Positions 15,198 through 24,079 of a stretch of 44,661 bases of DNA are shown here, in pieces. The stretch is taken from the IMG/VR virus record IMGVR_UViG_3300046787_000968, positions 1 to 44,661 of that record, one strand, 5' to 3'. The position numbers were made by a program, and so were the translations under genes. The notes beneath the pieces were generated by a model. That model did no database searches. It was not told where the DNA came from and saw only the letters and a list, made by a program, of their open reading frames with translations. This DNA is from a virus. Every line of letters begins with the position of its first letter. Within the stretch, counting starts at the first letter, position 1.

Positions 15198-15641
15198 TCA
15201 AACGGTTGTGGTGGTGATGCGGTAGATGCGATCTGTGCCGGGCTGCTTTTCTGATGTGATATCCAGCCCCAGTTTCTTTTTGAGTGCGCCTGCCATCGCC
15301 CCGCGCACCGTGTGGATCTGCCAGCCTGTGGCCTCGGTCATCTGGGGCAACGTGGCACCTTCTGCGCGTGTGAGCAGCTCAATCAGTACGGCTTGCTTGG
15401 TGCCTTCGCGTTTGGCGCGCGGCGCTTGACTCGTGAAGCCAATCACCTGCAGTCCTGTGGCTGTGGCCACGAACACCTCAGGCTCTGCGGCACTTGGCTC
15501 GATGAGCTCTGCGTTGTGCATCGAGGTCAGCACCTTGATGCGAGCCCCGCCTTTGATGGTGTCGGGGAAGTTGATCAGTTTCTTTTGTGGATGCTGCGCA
15601 GCCGCTTCGAGTAGTGCGCGTTGGGTGTCCGTGAGTTTCAT
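15198..15641 (-). CDS. DUF3489 protein with winged-helix-like C terminus
   Basis: 147 residues. The C-terminal half (TKQAVLIELLTRAEGATLPQ, ATGWQIHTVRGAMAGALKKK, LGLDITSEKQ) is a characteristic DUF3489 region that resembles a winged helix. The family occurs in proteobacterial phages and mobile elements, often with DUF2924 proteins and serine recombinases, as here. It may regulate this leftward operon or assist recombination; neither is proven. The start overlaps the DUF6900 stop by 4 bp. Confidence 0.85.
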   Translation of the reverse strand: MKLTDTQRALLEAAAQHPQKKLINFPDTIKGGARIKVLTSMHNAELIEPSAAEPEVFVATATGLQVIGFTSQAPRAKREGTKQAVLIELLTRAEGATLPQMTEATGWQIHTVRGAMAGALKKKLGLDITSEKQPGTDRIYRITTTTV

Positions 15642-15856
15642 TGTTTGCCTTTCGATGTTGTTGATGTGTTTTTTGCTGTTGCGTTATTTGCAGCCATGCC
15701 TGCGGCGTAAGCAGCCTCCAGCGCACTCTTGATGGCCCAGACCGCAACGTCGTGGAAGTCCGAGCGATCGCTGTGCTGTGTCTCCAGCGTTTCGATGAAC
15801 AAGTGTTCTTTGGCGATCTGCGCGAGCAACTTGTTCAGGTCCTTGTTTTGTTTCAT
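15638..15856 (-). CDS. DUF6900 protein
   Basis: 72 residues containing LLAQIAKEHLFIETLETQHSD and RSDFHDVAVWAIKSALEAAY, which matches DUF6900 as I know it. The C-terminal 15 residues are Thr/Ser/Lys-rich and disordered. It is the first gene of the leftward operon and lies 107 bp from the divergent HNH gene. No convincing promoter consensus is visible in that gap. Function unknown. Confidence 0.8.
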   Translation of the reverse strand: MKQNKDLNKLLAQIAKEHLFIETLETQHSDRSDFHDVAVWAIKSALEAAYAAGMAANNATAKNTSTTSKGKQ

Positions 15857-15963
15857 TGGCTTGCTTGCTTTCGTTCATCCAATGTGATGGATTGACGCTC
15901 TGAATCAAGATGAAGCCAAGTCAATTTTTGAAGCTGTCGCTTATTCCTTGAAAGACGATTGAG

Positions 15964-16332
15964 ATGCCGCGAAGTGCGCCCACTCCATGCCGATACCCGG
16001 GTTGCGCACAGGTGCTCAACGTGCCTGGGTACTGCGCCAATCACCAGTCGAAGGTGCACCGTGAATACGGTCGTGCGCGCAGAGGGTTTGATACGGAGCT
16101 GGGCTTCTATCAATCGGTCAGGTGGCGCAACACCCGTGCAGCGGTGTTACGGGATAACCCGCTTTGCTGCAGGTGCCAGGCCAAGGGGTTGTTGCAACCG
16201 GCCAAGGTCGTTGACCACATCGTTCCAGTCAAGGATGGCGGTGAGCGCTTTGAGCGAGCGAACCTGCAGAGCCTGTGCGTGCCCTGTCACAACGCCAAGA
16301 CCGCCTCAGAGACCGCGTCCTCGCGCCAGTGA
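15964..16332 (+). CDS. HNH endonuclease adjacent to terminase
   Basis: 122 residues with an HNH fold: CCRC (paired with CVPC) as structural zinc ligands, the core DHIVPVKDGGERFERANLQ with catalytic His, and LCVPCHNAKT. An extra N-terminal Cys/His cluster (CRYPGCAQ...CANH) may bind a second zinc ion. HNH proteins directly upstream of terminase in HK97-type phages take part in cos cleavage and packaging. Length and position fit that class. Confidence 0.9.
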   Translation: MPRSAPTPCRYPGCAQVLNVPGYCANHQSKVHREYGRARRGFDTELGFYQSVRWRNTRAAVLRDNPLCCRCQAKGLLQPAKVVDHIVPVKDGGERFERANLQSLCVPCHNAKTASETASSRQ

Positions 16333-16497
16333 CCCCGTCCTGAGGGGGTAGGGGGGATGAATCTCTACAGACTGCCGCCCAAGATGCGTTGGCCTGCGCA
16401 AATTTTTGTGCGTGCAAATTGAACAAGGGGGGGTATCCCTCAAACCTGCGCAGCAAAGGCCGTGCATCAGATGAACATCAAACCAAGCGGGTGATTT
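16333..16497 (+). other. HNH-terminase gap, candidate cos region
   Basis: A 165-bp gene-free stretch between HNH and small terminase. It starts with a G-rich run (GAGGGGGTAGGGGGGATGAA, 16341-16360) followed by AATCTCTACAG. Similar G-runs followed by a TCTCTAC-type sequence lie at this position in other HNH-carrying cos phages I know of. A second run of seven G lies at 16428-16434. Packaging site assignment is by position only. Confidence 0.35.
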
Positions 16498-16959
16498 ATG
16501 GGTGGACGCAAGCCACTGCCGACTCAAGTCAAGCAGATCAAGGGGACCTTGCAGCCATGCCGGACCAACTACCACGAACCTGTCCCAGAAGGCTTGCTGG
16601 TTGAGCCTCCGGACTACATGCCTGAGGGTGCCAAGGCTGCCTGGCGCTACGCGCTTGAATGTGCTCCACCCTCGCTGATTCGTAAGCTGGACATGTCCGT
16701 GCTGGAGATCTGGGCTTGTGCAGCAGATCTCTACCGGCAGGCCCAGGCGGGCATCGGCAAAACCGGTCTCTTGGTGAAGGCGCCCCACAGCGGCGTGCCC
16801 ATGCAGTCGCCGTACCTGGCCATTGCCAACAAGCAGGCCCAGATCATGACCAAAGCTGCGATCGAGATGGGATTCACCCCGGCATCTCGCTCGCGCATCT
16901 CCATTCCAAATGAACGACCGGGCGAGGAGCTCGATCTCTGGGAGGACATCGTGGGTTGA
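16498..16959 (+). CDS. Terminase small subunit, P27 family
   Basis: 153 residues beginning GGRKPLPTQVKQIKGTLQP, a typical P27-family N terminus. A helical DNA-binding and oligomerisation core follows (WRYALECAPPSLIRKLDMSVLEIWA), then the conserved SPYLAIANKQAQIMTKAAIEMGF block. It recognises phage DNA and stimulates the large terminase. The large-subunit frame is open across its end, and the chosen large-subunit start lies 16 bp after this stop. Confidence 0.92.
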   Translation: MGGRKPLPTQVKQIKGTLQPCRTNYHEPVPEGLLVEPPDYMPEGAKAAWRYALECAPPSLIRKLDMSVLEIWACAADLYRQAQAGIGKTGLLVKAPHSGVPMQSPYLAIANKQAQIMTKAAIEMGFTPASRSRISIPNERPGEELDLWEDIVG

Positions 16960-16975
16960 CCCAAAGGGATACAGG

Positions 16976-18682
16976 ATGCGCACATACGCTGCGAGCGCCA
17001 AACAATATGCTGAGCGCGTTGTCTCCCATGAAATCCTGACCTGCGAGTGGGTCCAGAAAGCCTGCAAACGCCAGCTCGATGACCTGATCCGCTTCAAACG
17101 CAAGAGCAGTCTCTACCAGTTCAACCCGGAACTGCTTGACCGCAATGGCAGGCCCTACAGGCCAGCGGACAACCTGTGCGCCTTCATTGAGCGACTGCCC
17201 CACGTCAAAGGCCCACTGGCGAGCAAGATGTTTGTTCTGGAGCCCTGGCAGGTGTTCATCCTGTCCACGGTCTTCGGGTGGGTCAAATCGGACGGCAAGC
17301 GCCGCTTCAGGCGCTCCTACATCGAGGTGCCTCGGGGCAACGCCAAGTCCACCCTGTCCTCGGCAGTTGGTCTGTACATGCTGGCGGCCGACCGTGAGGG
17401 CGGCGCTGAGGTCTATTCGCTGGCCACTACCCGCGATCAGGCCCGCATCGTCTTTGGCGATGCTCAGACCATGGCGCGCCTGAGCCCGGGTTTCAGGAAC
17501 CGTTTTGCTGTGAACGTCGGAGCGCACAACATGCATGTGCTTCAGACCGGCTCCAAGTTCGAGGCGCTCTCGGCAGAAGGCTCCACGCTCGACGGCTTGA
17601 ACATCCACTTTGGCTGCATCGACGAGTTGCACGCCCACAAGACCCGAACGGTCTATGACGTGGTGGAGACCGGTACCGGCAAGCGGGACAACTCACTGCT
17701 GTGGGTGATCACCACGGCTGGCAGCAACCGATCGGGCATCTGCTACGAGGTCCGAAGCTTTGTCACCAAGCTGCTCAACAGGGTGTTCGAAGACGACTCC
17801 CAGTTCGGGATCATCTATGGGCTCGATGAAGGTGATGACTGGGCCGCCAAGAACTCGCTCATCAAAGCCAACCCCAATTGGGGCATCTCGGTGCGAGAGG
17901 AGATCCTGGTGCCCCTGCAGGCCAAGGCCATGCAGTTACCGAGCGCGGTCAACAACTTCAAGACCAAGCACCTCAACGAATGGGTGAGTGCAGACACGGC
18001 CTGGATGGACATGCGGTCCTGGGATGCCAGTGCCAACCCTGATCTCGAGCTCGATCAGTTCCTGGGCCAGCCCTGCTGGCTCGGTCTGGATCTGGCCAGC
18101 AAGACGGATATTGCGGCGCTCGTCATGGTGTTCGAGCACCCTGACACGCCCGACGCATACGCGGTGTTTGGCAAGTACTACCTGCCCGAGGACACGGTCC
18201 AGGCTGCTGGCAACAGCCAGTACGAGGGCTGGGCCCATACAGGACGCCTTTCGGTGACGCCGGGCAACGTGATCGATTTCAGTTGGATCGAAGCTGATCT
18301 GCTGGACATCGCATCCCGGTTTTCGGTGGAGGCCGTGGCTTTCGATCCGTTTCAGGCCACACAGCTGTCCACCCGGATGCTCTCCGAGGGCCTGCCCATG
18401 ATCGAGGTGCGTCCTACGGTGCTCAATTTCAGCGAACCGATGAAGGCGCTTGAAGCCCTGGTTCTGCAAAAGAAGCTCGTCCATGACGGTGACCCGGTAC
18501 TGGCCTGGATGGCCAGCAACGTGGTGGCCCACACGGACGTCAAAGACAACATTTACCCGCGCAAGGAGCGAGCAGAAAACAAGATCGACGGCATCGTGGC
18601 ACTGATCATGGCCCTCTCACGGGCAATCAAACCGGGGGACTCGGTGGTGCTGGGATCCGACTATGAGCTGATGCTGCTCTAA
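16976..18682 (+). CDS. Terminase large subunit
   Basis: 568 residues from ATG 16976. The packaging ATPase domain has a Walker A-like PRGNAKST (119-126) and Walker B CIDE (Asp216-Glu217). The RNase H-like nuclease domain has Asp372 (GLDLASKTD), Asp457 (AFDPF) and Asp538 (NKIDG). It cuts concatemers and pumps DNA into the prohead through the portal encoded next. The frame is open to 16910 but the extra 22 residues are Arg/Ser-rich and overlap the small subunit, so the later start is preferred. Confidence 0.95.
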   Translation: MRTYAASAKQYAERVVSHEILTCEWVQKACKRQLDDLIRFKRKSSLYQFNPELLDRNGRPYRPADNLCAFIERLPHVKGPLASKMFVLEPWQVFILSTVFGWVKSDGKRRFRRSYIEVPRGNAKSTLSSAVGLYMLAADREGGAEVYSLATTRDQARIVFGDAQTMARLSPGFRNRFAVNVGAHNMHVLQTGSKFEALSAEGSTLDGLNIHFGCIDELHAHKTRTVYDVVETGTGKRDNSLLWVITTAGSNRSGICYEVRSFVTKLLNRVFEDDSQFGIIYGLDEGDDWAAKNSLIKANPNWGISVREEILVPLQAKAMQLPSAVNNFKTKHLNEWVSADTAWMDMRSWDASANPDLELDQFLGQPCWLGLDLASKTDIAALVMVFEHPDTPDAYAVFGKYYLPEDTVQAAGNSQYEGWAHTGRLSVTPGNVIDFSWIEADLLDIASRFSVEAVAFDPFQATQLSTRMLSEGLPMIEVRPTVLNFSEPMKALEALVLQKKLVHDGDPVLAWMASNVVAHTDVKDNIYPRKERAENKIDGIVALIMALSRAIKPGDSVVLGSDYELMLL

Positions 18683-18714
18683 AGAGACGGCAGGCGCGTT
18701 TTCTGACACCACAG

Positions 18715-20193
18715 ATGGGAATCTTCAACCTCTTTGACCGATTCAAAGCCTCCACAAGTGATCGCTCCCCATGGGGCGATTTCTTTTTTGAGCCGGTGTC
18801 GGTGCGCAGCGTTTCTGGCATGCGCGTCTCGGCCGATTCGGCCATGCGCCTGGCAGCGGTTTATGCCTGCGTGCGCATCCTGTCTGAGACCATGGCCTCG
18901 CTGCCACTGGTTGTCTACCGTGCTCGAGCGGACGGGGGCAAGGACCGGGTGACGGACCACTGGCTCTACCGGGTGCTGGGCAAGAAGCCCAACCGCTACC
19001 AGAACCCGTTCGAGTGGCGTGAGATGCTGCAGGGGCACCTGGCCCTGCGTGGCAATGCCTTCTGCCAGATCCTGGCCAACGGCCGGGGCGAGATCACCGA
19101 GTTGATCCCGATTCATCCTGACCGGGTGCGCATGGAGCTGCTCACCGAAGGAGACTACCGCTACCGGATCCAGAACCAGACGGGTCACGAGTTGGTTCTG
19201 CCTCGGGGCGAGGTTTGGCACCTGCGGGGCTTGTCCTCGGACGGCCTGCTGGGACTGAGCCCCATCGAGCTCTCCCGAGAGAGCTTGGGCATGGCGTTAG
19301 CCGCGCAGGACTACGGTGCTCGGTTCTTCAACAACGATGCCAAACCCACGGGAGGGTGGATCGAGTTCCCGGGCAACTTCAGGGACACCGAGGCCAAGCG
19401 GGTGTTTCGGGAGTCCTATCAGGCTGCTCAGTCCGGTGCCAACCGAGGCAAGGTGCTTGTGCTGGAAAACGGCATGAAGTTCCATGAGGTGGGTGTCACG
19501 AACAAGGACGCTCAGTTCCTGGAGCTTCGCAAGTTCCAGATCACGGACATCGCCCGCCTGTTTCGGGTGCCGCCACACATGATCGCGGACCTGGACCGGG
19601 CGACGTTCTCCAACATCGAGCAGCAGAGCCTGGAATTTGTCATGCACACCATGACGCCCTGGGCTGAGCGTTGGGAGGCTTCGATCGAAGCGGACTTGAT
19701 GCTGGACGGTGATGAACTCGAAATCGAATTTGACTTCGCCAACCTGATGCGCGGCGATGCAGCCAGTCGCTCGGCCTACTACCAAAGCGGCATCCAAAAC
19801 GGCTGGCTCACCCGCAACGAGGCCCGAATCGCCGAGAACCTCAATCCGATCAAAGGACTCGATCAACCGCTCAGGCCGCTGAACATGGTTGAAGAAGAGG
19901 AAGCCGAAGCGCAGGAGTCAGAAGACGAGGGGACTGACGCAGCAGACGCAGACACCCCGGTCGAGCCTGATCAACAAATGAGCCAGCGATTGCGCAAGCT
20001 CATTGAAGTCAACGCCCAGCGTCTGGCCCGGCGCATCAGCAAGAAGGGCAGCCTGGACGCTCAGGAAATCACCCTCATTGCCCAAGCCCTGGGCCTGCAA
20101 GAGCCCGTTGTGCGTGCCTGGGCGCTATCTCAACCGTCTACCGATGAACCAGTGCTGCTCAAGACGCTGATCCAACTTGGAAACTCCACATGA
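18715..20193 (+). CDS. Portal protein, HK97 family
   Basis: 492 residues. The core (MRVSADSAMRLAAVYACVRI, LRGNAFCQILANGRGEITEL, FRVPPHMIADLDRATFSNIE) is the HK97-type portal pattern. The protein forms the dodecameric DNA entry ring. A C-terminal extension of about 100 residues after NPIKGLDQPLRPLNMV contains a very acidic stretch (EEEEAEAQESEDEG) and a helical tail, longer than minimal portals. It overlaps the protease start by 4 bp. Confidence 0.95.
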   Translation: MGIFNLFDRFKASTSDRSPWGDFFFEPVSVRSVSGMRVSADSAMRLAAVYACVRILSETMASLPLVVYRARADGGKDRVTDHWLYRVLGKKPNRYQNPFEWREMLQGHLALRGNAFCQILANGRGEITELIPIHPDRVRMELLTEGDYRYRIQNQTGHELVLPRGEVWHLRGLSSDGLLGLSPIELSRESLGMALAAQDYGARFFNNDAKPTGGWIEFPGNFRDTEAKRVFRESYQAAQSGANRGKVLVLENGMKFHEVGVTNKDAQFLELRKFQITDIARLFRVPPHMIADLDRATFSNIEQQSLEFVMHTMTPWAERWEASIEADLMLDGDELEIEFDFANLMRGDAASRSAYYQSGIQNGWLTRNEARIAENLNPIKGLDQPLRPLNMVEEEEAEAQESEDEGTDAADADTPVEPDQQMSQRLRKLIEVNAQRLARRISKKGSLDAQEITLIAQALGLQEPVVRAWALSQPSTDEPVLLKTLIQLGNST

Positions 20194-21128
20194 ACAAACA
20201 CCTTCTGATTTCTGAATTCCTGACCACGCCGTGGGCGCTCATGCCCGAGCGTTTGCAGGCCATGACCGCTGTTCTTACCCGCTGGTCCTCAGATGAGCCG
20301 CCAAGCGACGAAACCTTGTTTCAGGTGAATGCGGACCGGGTTCTGCGCGACACGCGCAAACAGTTCGCCTCAGATCGTGCTGCTTCCAATGCCGGAGCTG
20401 GCATCGCGGTCCTGCCCCTGTATGGGGTGGTCACGCAGCGCGGCAACATGGTCGATGACATCTCCGGGCCGGGCAGCACCAGCACCCAGAAATTCACGAG
20501 CGCTTTGCGCCAGGTACTGGCTGACAACACTGTGGGGCAGATCCTGATCGACATCGACAGCCCTGGTGGCAGCGTCTACGGCGTGGCTGAGCTGGCCGCA
20601 GAGATCGTCAAAGCCCGTGCCCAAAAGCCTGTGGTGGCCGTGGCCAACAGCCTGGCCGCTTCCGCTGCCTACTGGATCGGCTGCTCGGCCGGTGAGTTCT
20701 ATGTCACCCCGGGTGGCGAGGTGGGCTCCATTGGTGTCTGGCAGGCCCACTTTGATTACTCGAAGGCGCTGGAAGAGGAGGGGGTTAAACCCACTCTGAT
20801 CTCTGCTGGCAAGTTCAAGGTCGAGGGCAACCCGTATGTGCCGCTGGATCCTGAAGCGCAGGCCTTCATGCAGTCCCGTGTGGATGACTACTACAACGCC
20901 TTCATCGAAGCCGTGGCCAAGGGCCGAGGCGTCTCAGTTGCCGATGTGCAGGGCGGCATGGGCGAAGGCCGGGTGCTGGGTGCCGATGCAGCCCTTGCCG
21001 CCAAGATGGTGGACGGCATTGCCACCTTCGATGATGTGCTGGCCAAGATGCAAAAGTCAGCCATCTCTCAAAAGCCACCGGGTGCCTCCCGGCTTGGTCA
21101 GGCCCGCGCTGCTCTCGCGCTGATCTGA
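20190..21128 (+). CDS. S49-family head maturation protease
   Basis: 312 residues with the SppA/S49 fold: IDIDSPGGSVYG, then ANSLAASAAYWIG carrying the probable nucleophile Ser, and SAGKFKVEGNPY with the catalytic Lys. In HK97-like heads this class cleaves the scaffold region of the capsid protein. The ATG overlaps the portal stop (ATGA). A terminator-like hairpin lies between this gene and the capsid gene. Confidence 0.93.
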   Translation: MNKHLLISEFLTTPWALMPERLQAMTAVLTRWSSDEPPSDETLFQVNADRVLRDTRKQFASDRAASNAGAGIAVLPLYGVVTQRGNMVDDISGPGSTSTQKFTSALRQVLADNTVGQILIDIDSPGGSVYGVAELAAEIVKARAQKPVVAVANSLAASAAYWIGCSAGEFYVTPGGEVGSIGVWQAHFDYSKALEEEGVKPTLISAGKFKVEGNPYVPLDPEAQAFMQSRVDDYYNAFIEAVAKGRGVSVADVQGGMGEGRVLGADAALAAKMVDGIATFDDVLAKMQKSAISQKPPGASRLGQARAALALI

Positions 21129-21188
21129 TCTCCTAAAGATTCCGTTTTCCCAATTCAGCAGTCCTCCGTTGAGGGCTGCCGATCACCT

Positions 21189-21248
21189 GCGACCCGTTGG
21201 TCGCGCCTCAAACCGCCGCCCCGAGCTTGACGCCAGGGCGGCTTTTTT
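21189..21248 (+). terminator. Double hairpin with T6 tract before capsid gene
   Basis: GCGACC/GGTCGC (21189-21204) forms a small hairpin. GCCGCCC (21215-21221) then pairs with GGGCGGC (21236-21242) and is followed directly by TTTTTT (21243-21248). The second element is a canonical intrinsic terminator, yet it lies inside the head operon 18 bp before the capsid ATG. It may need antitermination, or it may define the 5' end of a stable capsid mRNA. Confidence 0.75.
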
Positions 21249-21266
21249 ATATCTGGAGCAACACCA

Positions 21267-22598
21267 ATGAGCAAGCAATTGCGCGAGCTGCAAGCCCGCA
21301 AAGCCACCCTGGTCAAGGACGCCCGAGCCCTGACCGATATCGCCGCCGCCGAAGAGCGCGATATGACCGATGAGGAGTTGAATGCGTTCAACGCCCTCAA
21401 GGCCAAGATCGAGGCGGCGTCAGCAGCCATCGACCGCGAGGCTGCCCTGATCGCCGAAGAGGCGCATATGGCCAATGTAGCCCACTCGACAGTCTCCCAT
21501 GGCCACACAGCTACGGTGATTTCCGTCATCGACAACCTGGAAGCCGACCCCAAGCACGGCTTCAAAACCGTGGGCGACTTCCTCAAAACCGTGCGTCAGG
21601 CGCAAAACCCCGGTAGCGCCATCGACGAGCGTCTCCTGATTGGCTCCGGTCGCGGTGCCGTCGCCCCTGCCTCTTTTGGCAACGAAGGCTCGGCGCAAGA
21701 CGGTGGCTTTTTGGTACCGCCCCAATTCGCTCAAGAAATCTTCCAGCTCTCCTTGGGTGAAGACTCCTTGCTGCCGCTGACTGACAACGTCGAGATCACG
21801 GGCAACACCATGGCCTTCCCCAAGGATGAGACCACGCCCTGGGGCACCAATGGCATCAGAGCCTACTGGCAAGGCGAAGCCAATCCAGCCGGTGCCACCA
21901 AACCTGTGCTGGGTCTTTCCACACTGCGCCTCAAAAAGCTCATGGCCCTGGTACCGGTGACGGATGAGTTGCTGGACGACACCAATGCGCTGTCGACCTA
22001 CCTGCCCGACAAGATCGCCACTTCCATTCGCTGGAAGACCAACGAGTCGATCCTGTTTGGCGCGGGCACCGGCCTGCCTGTGGGCTGCATGACCAACGCG
22101 ACCACGGTGACGGTGGCCAAGGAGTCGGGCCAGGCAGCCCAGACCCTGTTGGCCCAGAACCTGGCCAAGATGATTTCGCGCCTGCCGCCGGGCTCGTTTG
22201 GCAAGGCCGTTTGGATTGTCAACAACGACGTACTGCCAGCTCTTTTCACGCTCATGCTGGGCAACTACCCGATTTACCTGCCCACGGGATTGCCCGTCGG
22301 CGGCATCCAGGTCTCGCCCTACGGCACATTGCTCGGTCGCCCGGTGTTCGTCTCCCAGCACGCCAACAGCTTTTCTGCAGCGGGCGATGTGTTGCTGGCC
22401 GACCTGTCGTACTACCAGACCATCACCAAGGCTGGTGGCATGCAAACGGCCACCTCCATGCACCTGTACTTCGACTCGGACCTCACGGCGTTCCGGACCA
22501 CCTTCCGCATGGACGGCCAGTCCAAGATCGCAGCGCCCATTGCACCGGCCAAGGGCAACGCCACCTTGTCGCCCTTTGTCCAACTGGGCGCACGTTGA
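21267..22598 (+). CDS. Major capsid protein, HK97 fold
   Basis: 443 residues. Residues about 1-75 are a helical delta/scaffold region (LRELQARKATLVKDARALTD, EERDMTDEELNAFNALKAKI) expected to be cleaved by the upstream protease. The shell domain includes EGSAQDGGFLVPPQFAQEI and LRLKKLMALVPVTDELLDD, ending FRMDGQSKIAAPIAP. These are typical of HK97-fold capsids. TGGAGCAACACCA precedes the ATG just after a terminator-like hairpin, suggesting separate control of the most abundant virion protein. Confidence 0.95.
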   Translation: MSKQLRELQARKATLVKDARALTDIAAAEERDMTDEELNAFNALKAKIEAASAAIDREAALIAEEAHMANVAHSTVSHGHTATVISVIDNLEADPKHGFKTVGDFLKTVRQAQNPGSAIDERLLIGSGRGAVAPASFGNEGSAQDGGFLVPPQFAQEIFQLSLGEDSLLPLTDNVEITGNTMAFPKDETTPWGTNGIRAYWQGEANPAGATKPVLGLSTLRLKKLMALVPVTDELLDDTNALSTYLPDKIATSIRWKTNESILFGAGTGLPVGCMTNATTVTVAKESGQAAQTLLAQNLAKMISRLPPGSFGKAVWIVNNDVLPALFTLMLGNYPIYLPTGLPVGGIQVSPYGTLLGRPVFVSQHANSFSAAGDVLLADLSYYQTITKAGGMQTATSMHLYFDSDLTAFRTTFRMDGQSKIAAPIAPAKGNATLSPFVQLGAR

Positions 22599-22627
22599 TC
22601 GTCGCCTGAACCTTAAGGAGAATTCTG

Positions 22628-23077
22628 ATGTTTCCCAACGCAAAAGCCAGCGAGCAGCTGTCTATTTTGGCCACCCTCGATCCGGGCAATCAGGCACCGG
22701 GTGTCGCCAACACTGGCTGGGTGCCGCTGAACACCCACCATGGCCTGCTGGCGCTGGTGCAAACCGGCGCTTTGGCCACAGGTGCCACCGTCGACGCCAA
22801 GCTGCAGCAGGCACTGGACGCCAGTGGCACGGGTGCCAAGGACGTGGCGGGCAAAGCCATCTCGCAGCTCACCCAGGCGAGCAACGGTGCCAACCGTCAG
22901 GCACTCATCAACTTGCGTCCTGACGAGCTCGATGTGAACAATGGCTTTGCCTTTGTCCGCCTCGTGGTCACTGTGGCTGCTGCTGCGGCCAACACCTCGG
23001 CGCAGCTGCTGGGCGTCAATCCGCGACTGGCCTCAGCCGAAACAGCCAACCAAGCTGCTGTGGCTCAGATCGTTTGA
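22628..23077 (+). CDS. Probable head decoration/accessory protein
   Basis: 149 residues, Ala/Gln/Asn-rich and helical, beginning MFPNAKASEQLSILATLDPGN. AAGGAGAATTCTG precedes the ATG. It lies between capsid and connector genes, where head decoration or head-fibre proteins are usually found. No characteristic motif is visible, so the structural role is from position. Confidence 0.7.
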   Translation: MFPNAKASEQLSILATLDPGNQAPGVANTGWVPLNTHHGLLALVQTGALATGATVDAKLQQALDASGTGAKDVAGKAISQLTQASNGANRQALINLRPDELDVNNGFAFVRLVVTVAAAAANTSAQLLGVNPRLASAETANQAAVAQIV

Positions 23078-23097
23078 TCTGAAGGGGAGAGCTGCGC

Positions 23098-23721
23098 ATG
23101 CCCATGCAGTTGATCACCCCGCCAGCGGCCGAGCCCGTCTCGCTGGCCGAGGCCAAGCTCCACCTGCGTGTGGACTTTGACGACGACGATGCCCTGATTC
23201 AGGCGCTGATCTCTGCAGCCCGACAGGCCGCCGAGATGCTGATCCAACGGCAGCTGGTCACGGCCCGCTGGCGCATGGTGCTCGACAGCTTTCCGGGCTG
23301 CGGCCTCATGGGGGTGCCTGCAGGGCAGACCTTCACGCTGCCCGGGCATGCCATCCTGATTCCCAAGTCACCCCTGCAATCGGTGGTGGAAATCCGCTAT
23401 CTGGACATGGCAGGCATCTGGCAAGTAATGCCAGCAGCGAACTACACCGTCGACAACGCCTGCGAACCTGGCCGCATCACGCCCGTGTTCGGGCAGATCT
23501 GGCCAATTGCCCTGCCTCAGATTGGGGCTGTGAGCGTGATCTTTGATGCAGGGTATGGAAGCGCAGCGGATGTGCCCGAAGGCCTCAAAAGCTGGATCAA
23601 GCTGCGTCTGGGCAGTCTTTACGCCCACCGCGAAGAAGTCGCGTCGATGGCCCGAGGTCGCATTGACCCCTTGCCTTTCGTCGATGGCCTGCTAGATCCC
23701 TACAAAGTACCCCTGATATAG
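23098..23721 (+). CDS. Head-tail connector, gp6-like adaptor
   Basis: 207 residues. The N-terminal half (LITPPAAEPVSLAEAKLHLR, LIQALISAARQAAEMLIQR) is the classic gp6/YqbG-type connector signature; the second half is beta-rich and ends in a helix (GLKSWIKLRLGSLYAHREE). It attaches below the portal ring. GGGGAGAGCTGCGC precedes the ATG. Confidence 0.9.
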   Translation: MPMQLITPPAAEPVSLAEAKLHLRVDFDDDDALIQALISAARQAAEMLIQRQLVTARWRMVLDSFPGCGLMGVPAGQTFTLPGHAILIPKSPLQSVVEIRYLDMAGIWQVMPAANYTVDNACEPGRITPVFGQIWPIALPQIGAVSVIFDAGYGSAADVPEGLKSWIKLRLGSLYAHREEVASMARGRIDPLPFVDGLLDPYKVPLI

Positions 23722-23728
23722 GGCCTTT

Positions 23729-24079
23729 ATGAACCCGATCGGAGCAGGCGCATTGACGCGCCGCATCAGGATTCAGCGACCCAGCACCACCAAAGACCGC
23801 CTGGGTGGTCCATGTCGCACCTGGCTGGATGTGACGACCGTCTGGGCTGACATTCAGCCGCTGTCCGGACGTGAAGCGGTGATCGCTGGGCGGATCTCGG
23901 CAGAACTCACCCACCAGATCACGGTGCGCCATCAGAGCCTTTTTGATAACCCCCAGCAAGTGGCCCAGATGCGCGTGCTCTACAAAGCCCGTGTGTTCAA
24001 CATCCACTCGGCTCTTGATGAAGACGAGCGCCGGGTCAAACTCATCTTGTTGGCTTGCGAAGGGCTTGACGATGGCTAA
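23729..24079 (+). CDS. Head closure protein (SPP1 gp16-like)
   Basis: 116 residues with LTRRIRIQRPSTTKDRLGG, WADIQPLSGREAVIAG and ITVRHQSLF, a typical small beta-barrel head-closure adaptor. It plugs the connector and joins the tail. It overlaps the next gene by 8 bp, consistent with the connector operon. Confidence 0.88.
   Translation: MNPIGAGALTRRIRIQRPSTTKDRLGGPCRTWLDVTTVWADIQPLSGREAVIAGRISAELTHQITVRHQSLFDNPQQVAQMRVLYKARVFNIHSALDEDERRVKLILLACEGLDDG

Noticed and set aside
15857-15963. Divergent promoter pair suggested by ATTGAC (15891) and GTCAAT (15920)
   Set aside because: Neither -35-like element has a reasonable -10 at 16-18 bp, so no promoter is claimed.
21420-22643. 407-codon minus-strand frame
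   Set aside because: Shadow of the capsid gene; sequence composition is that of an antisense frame.
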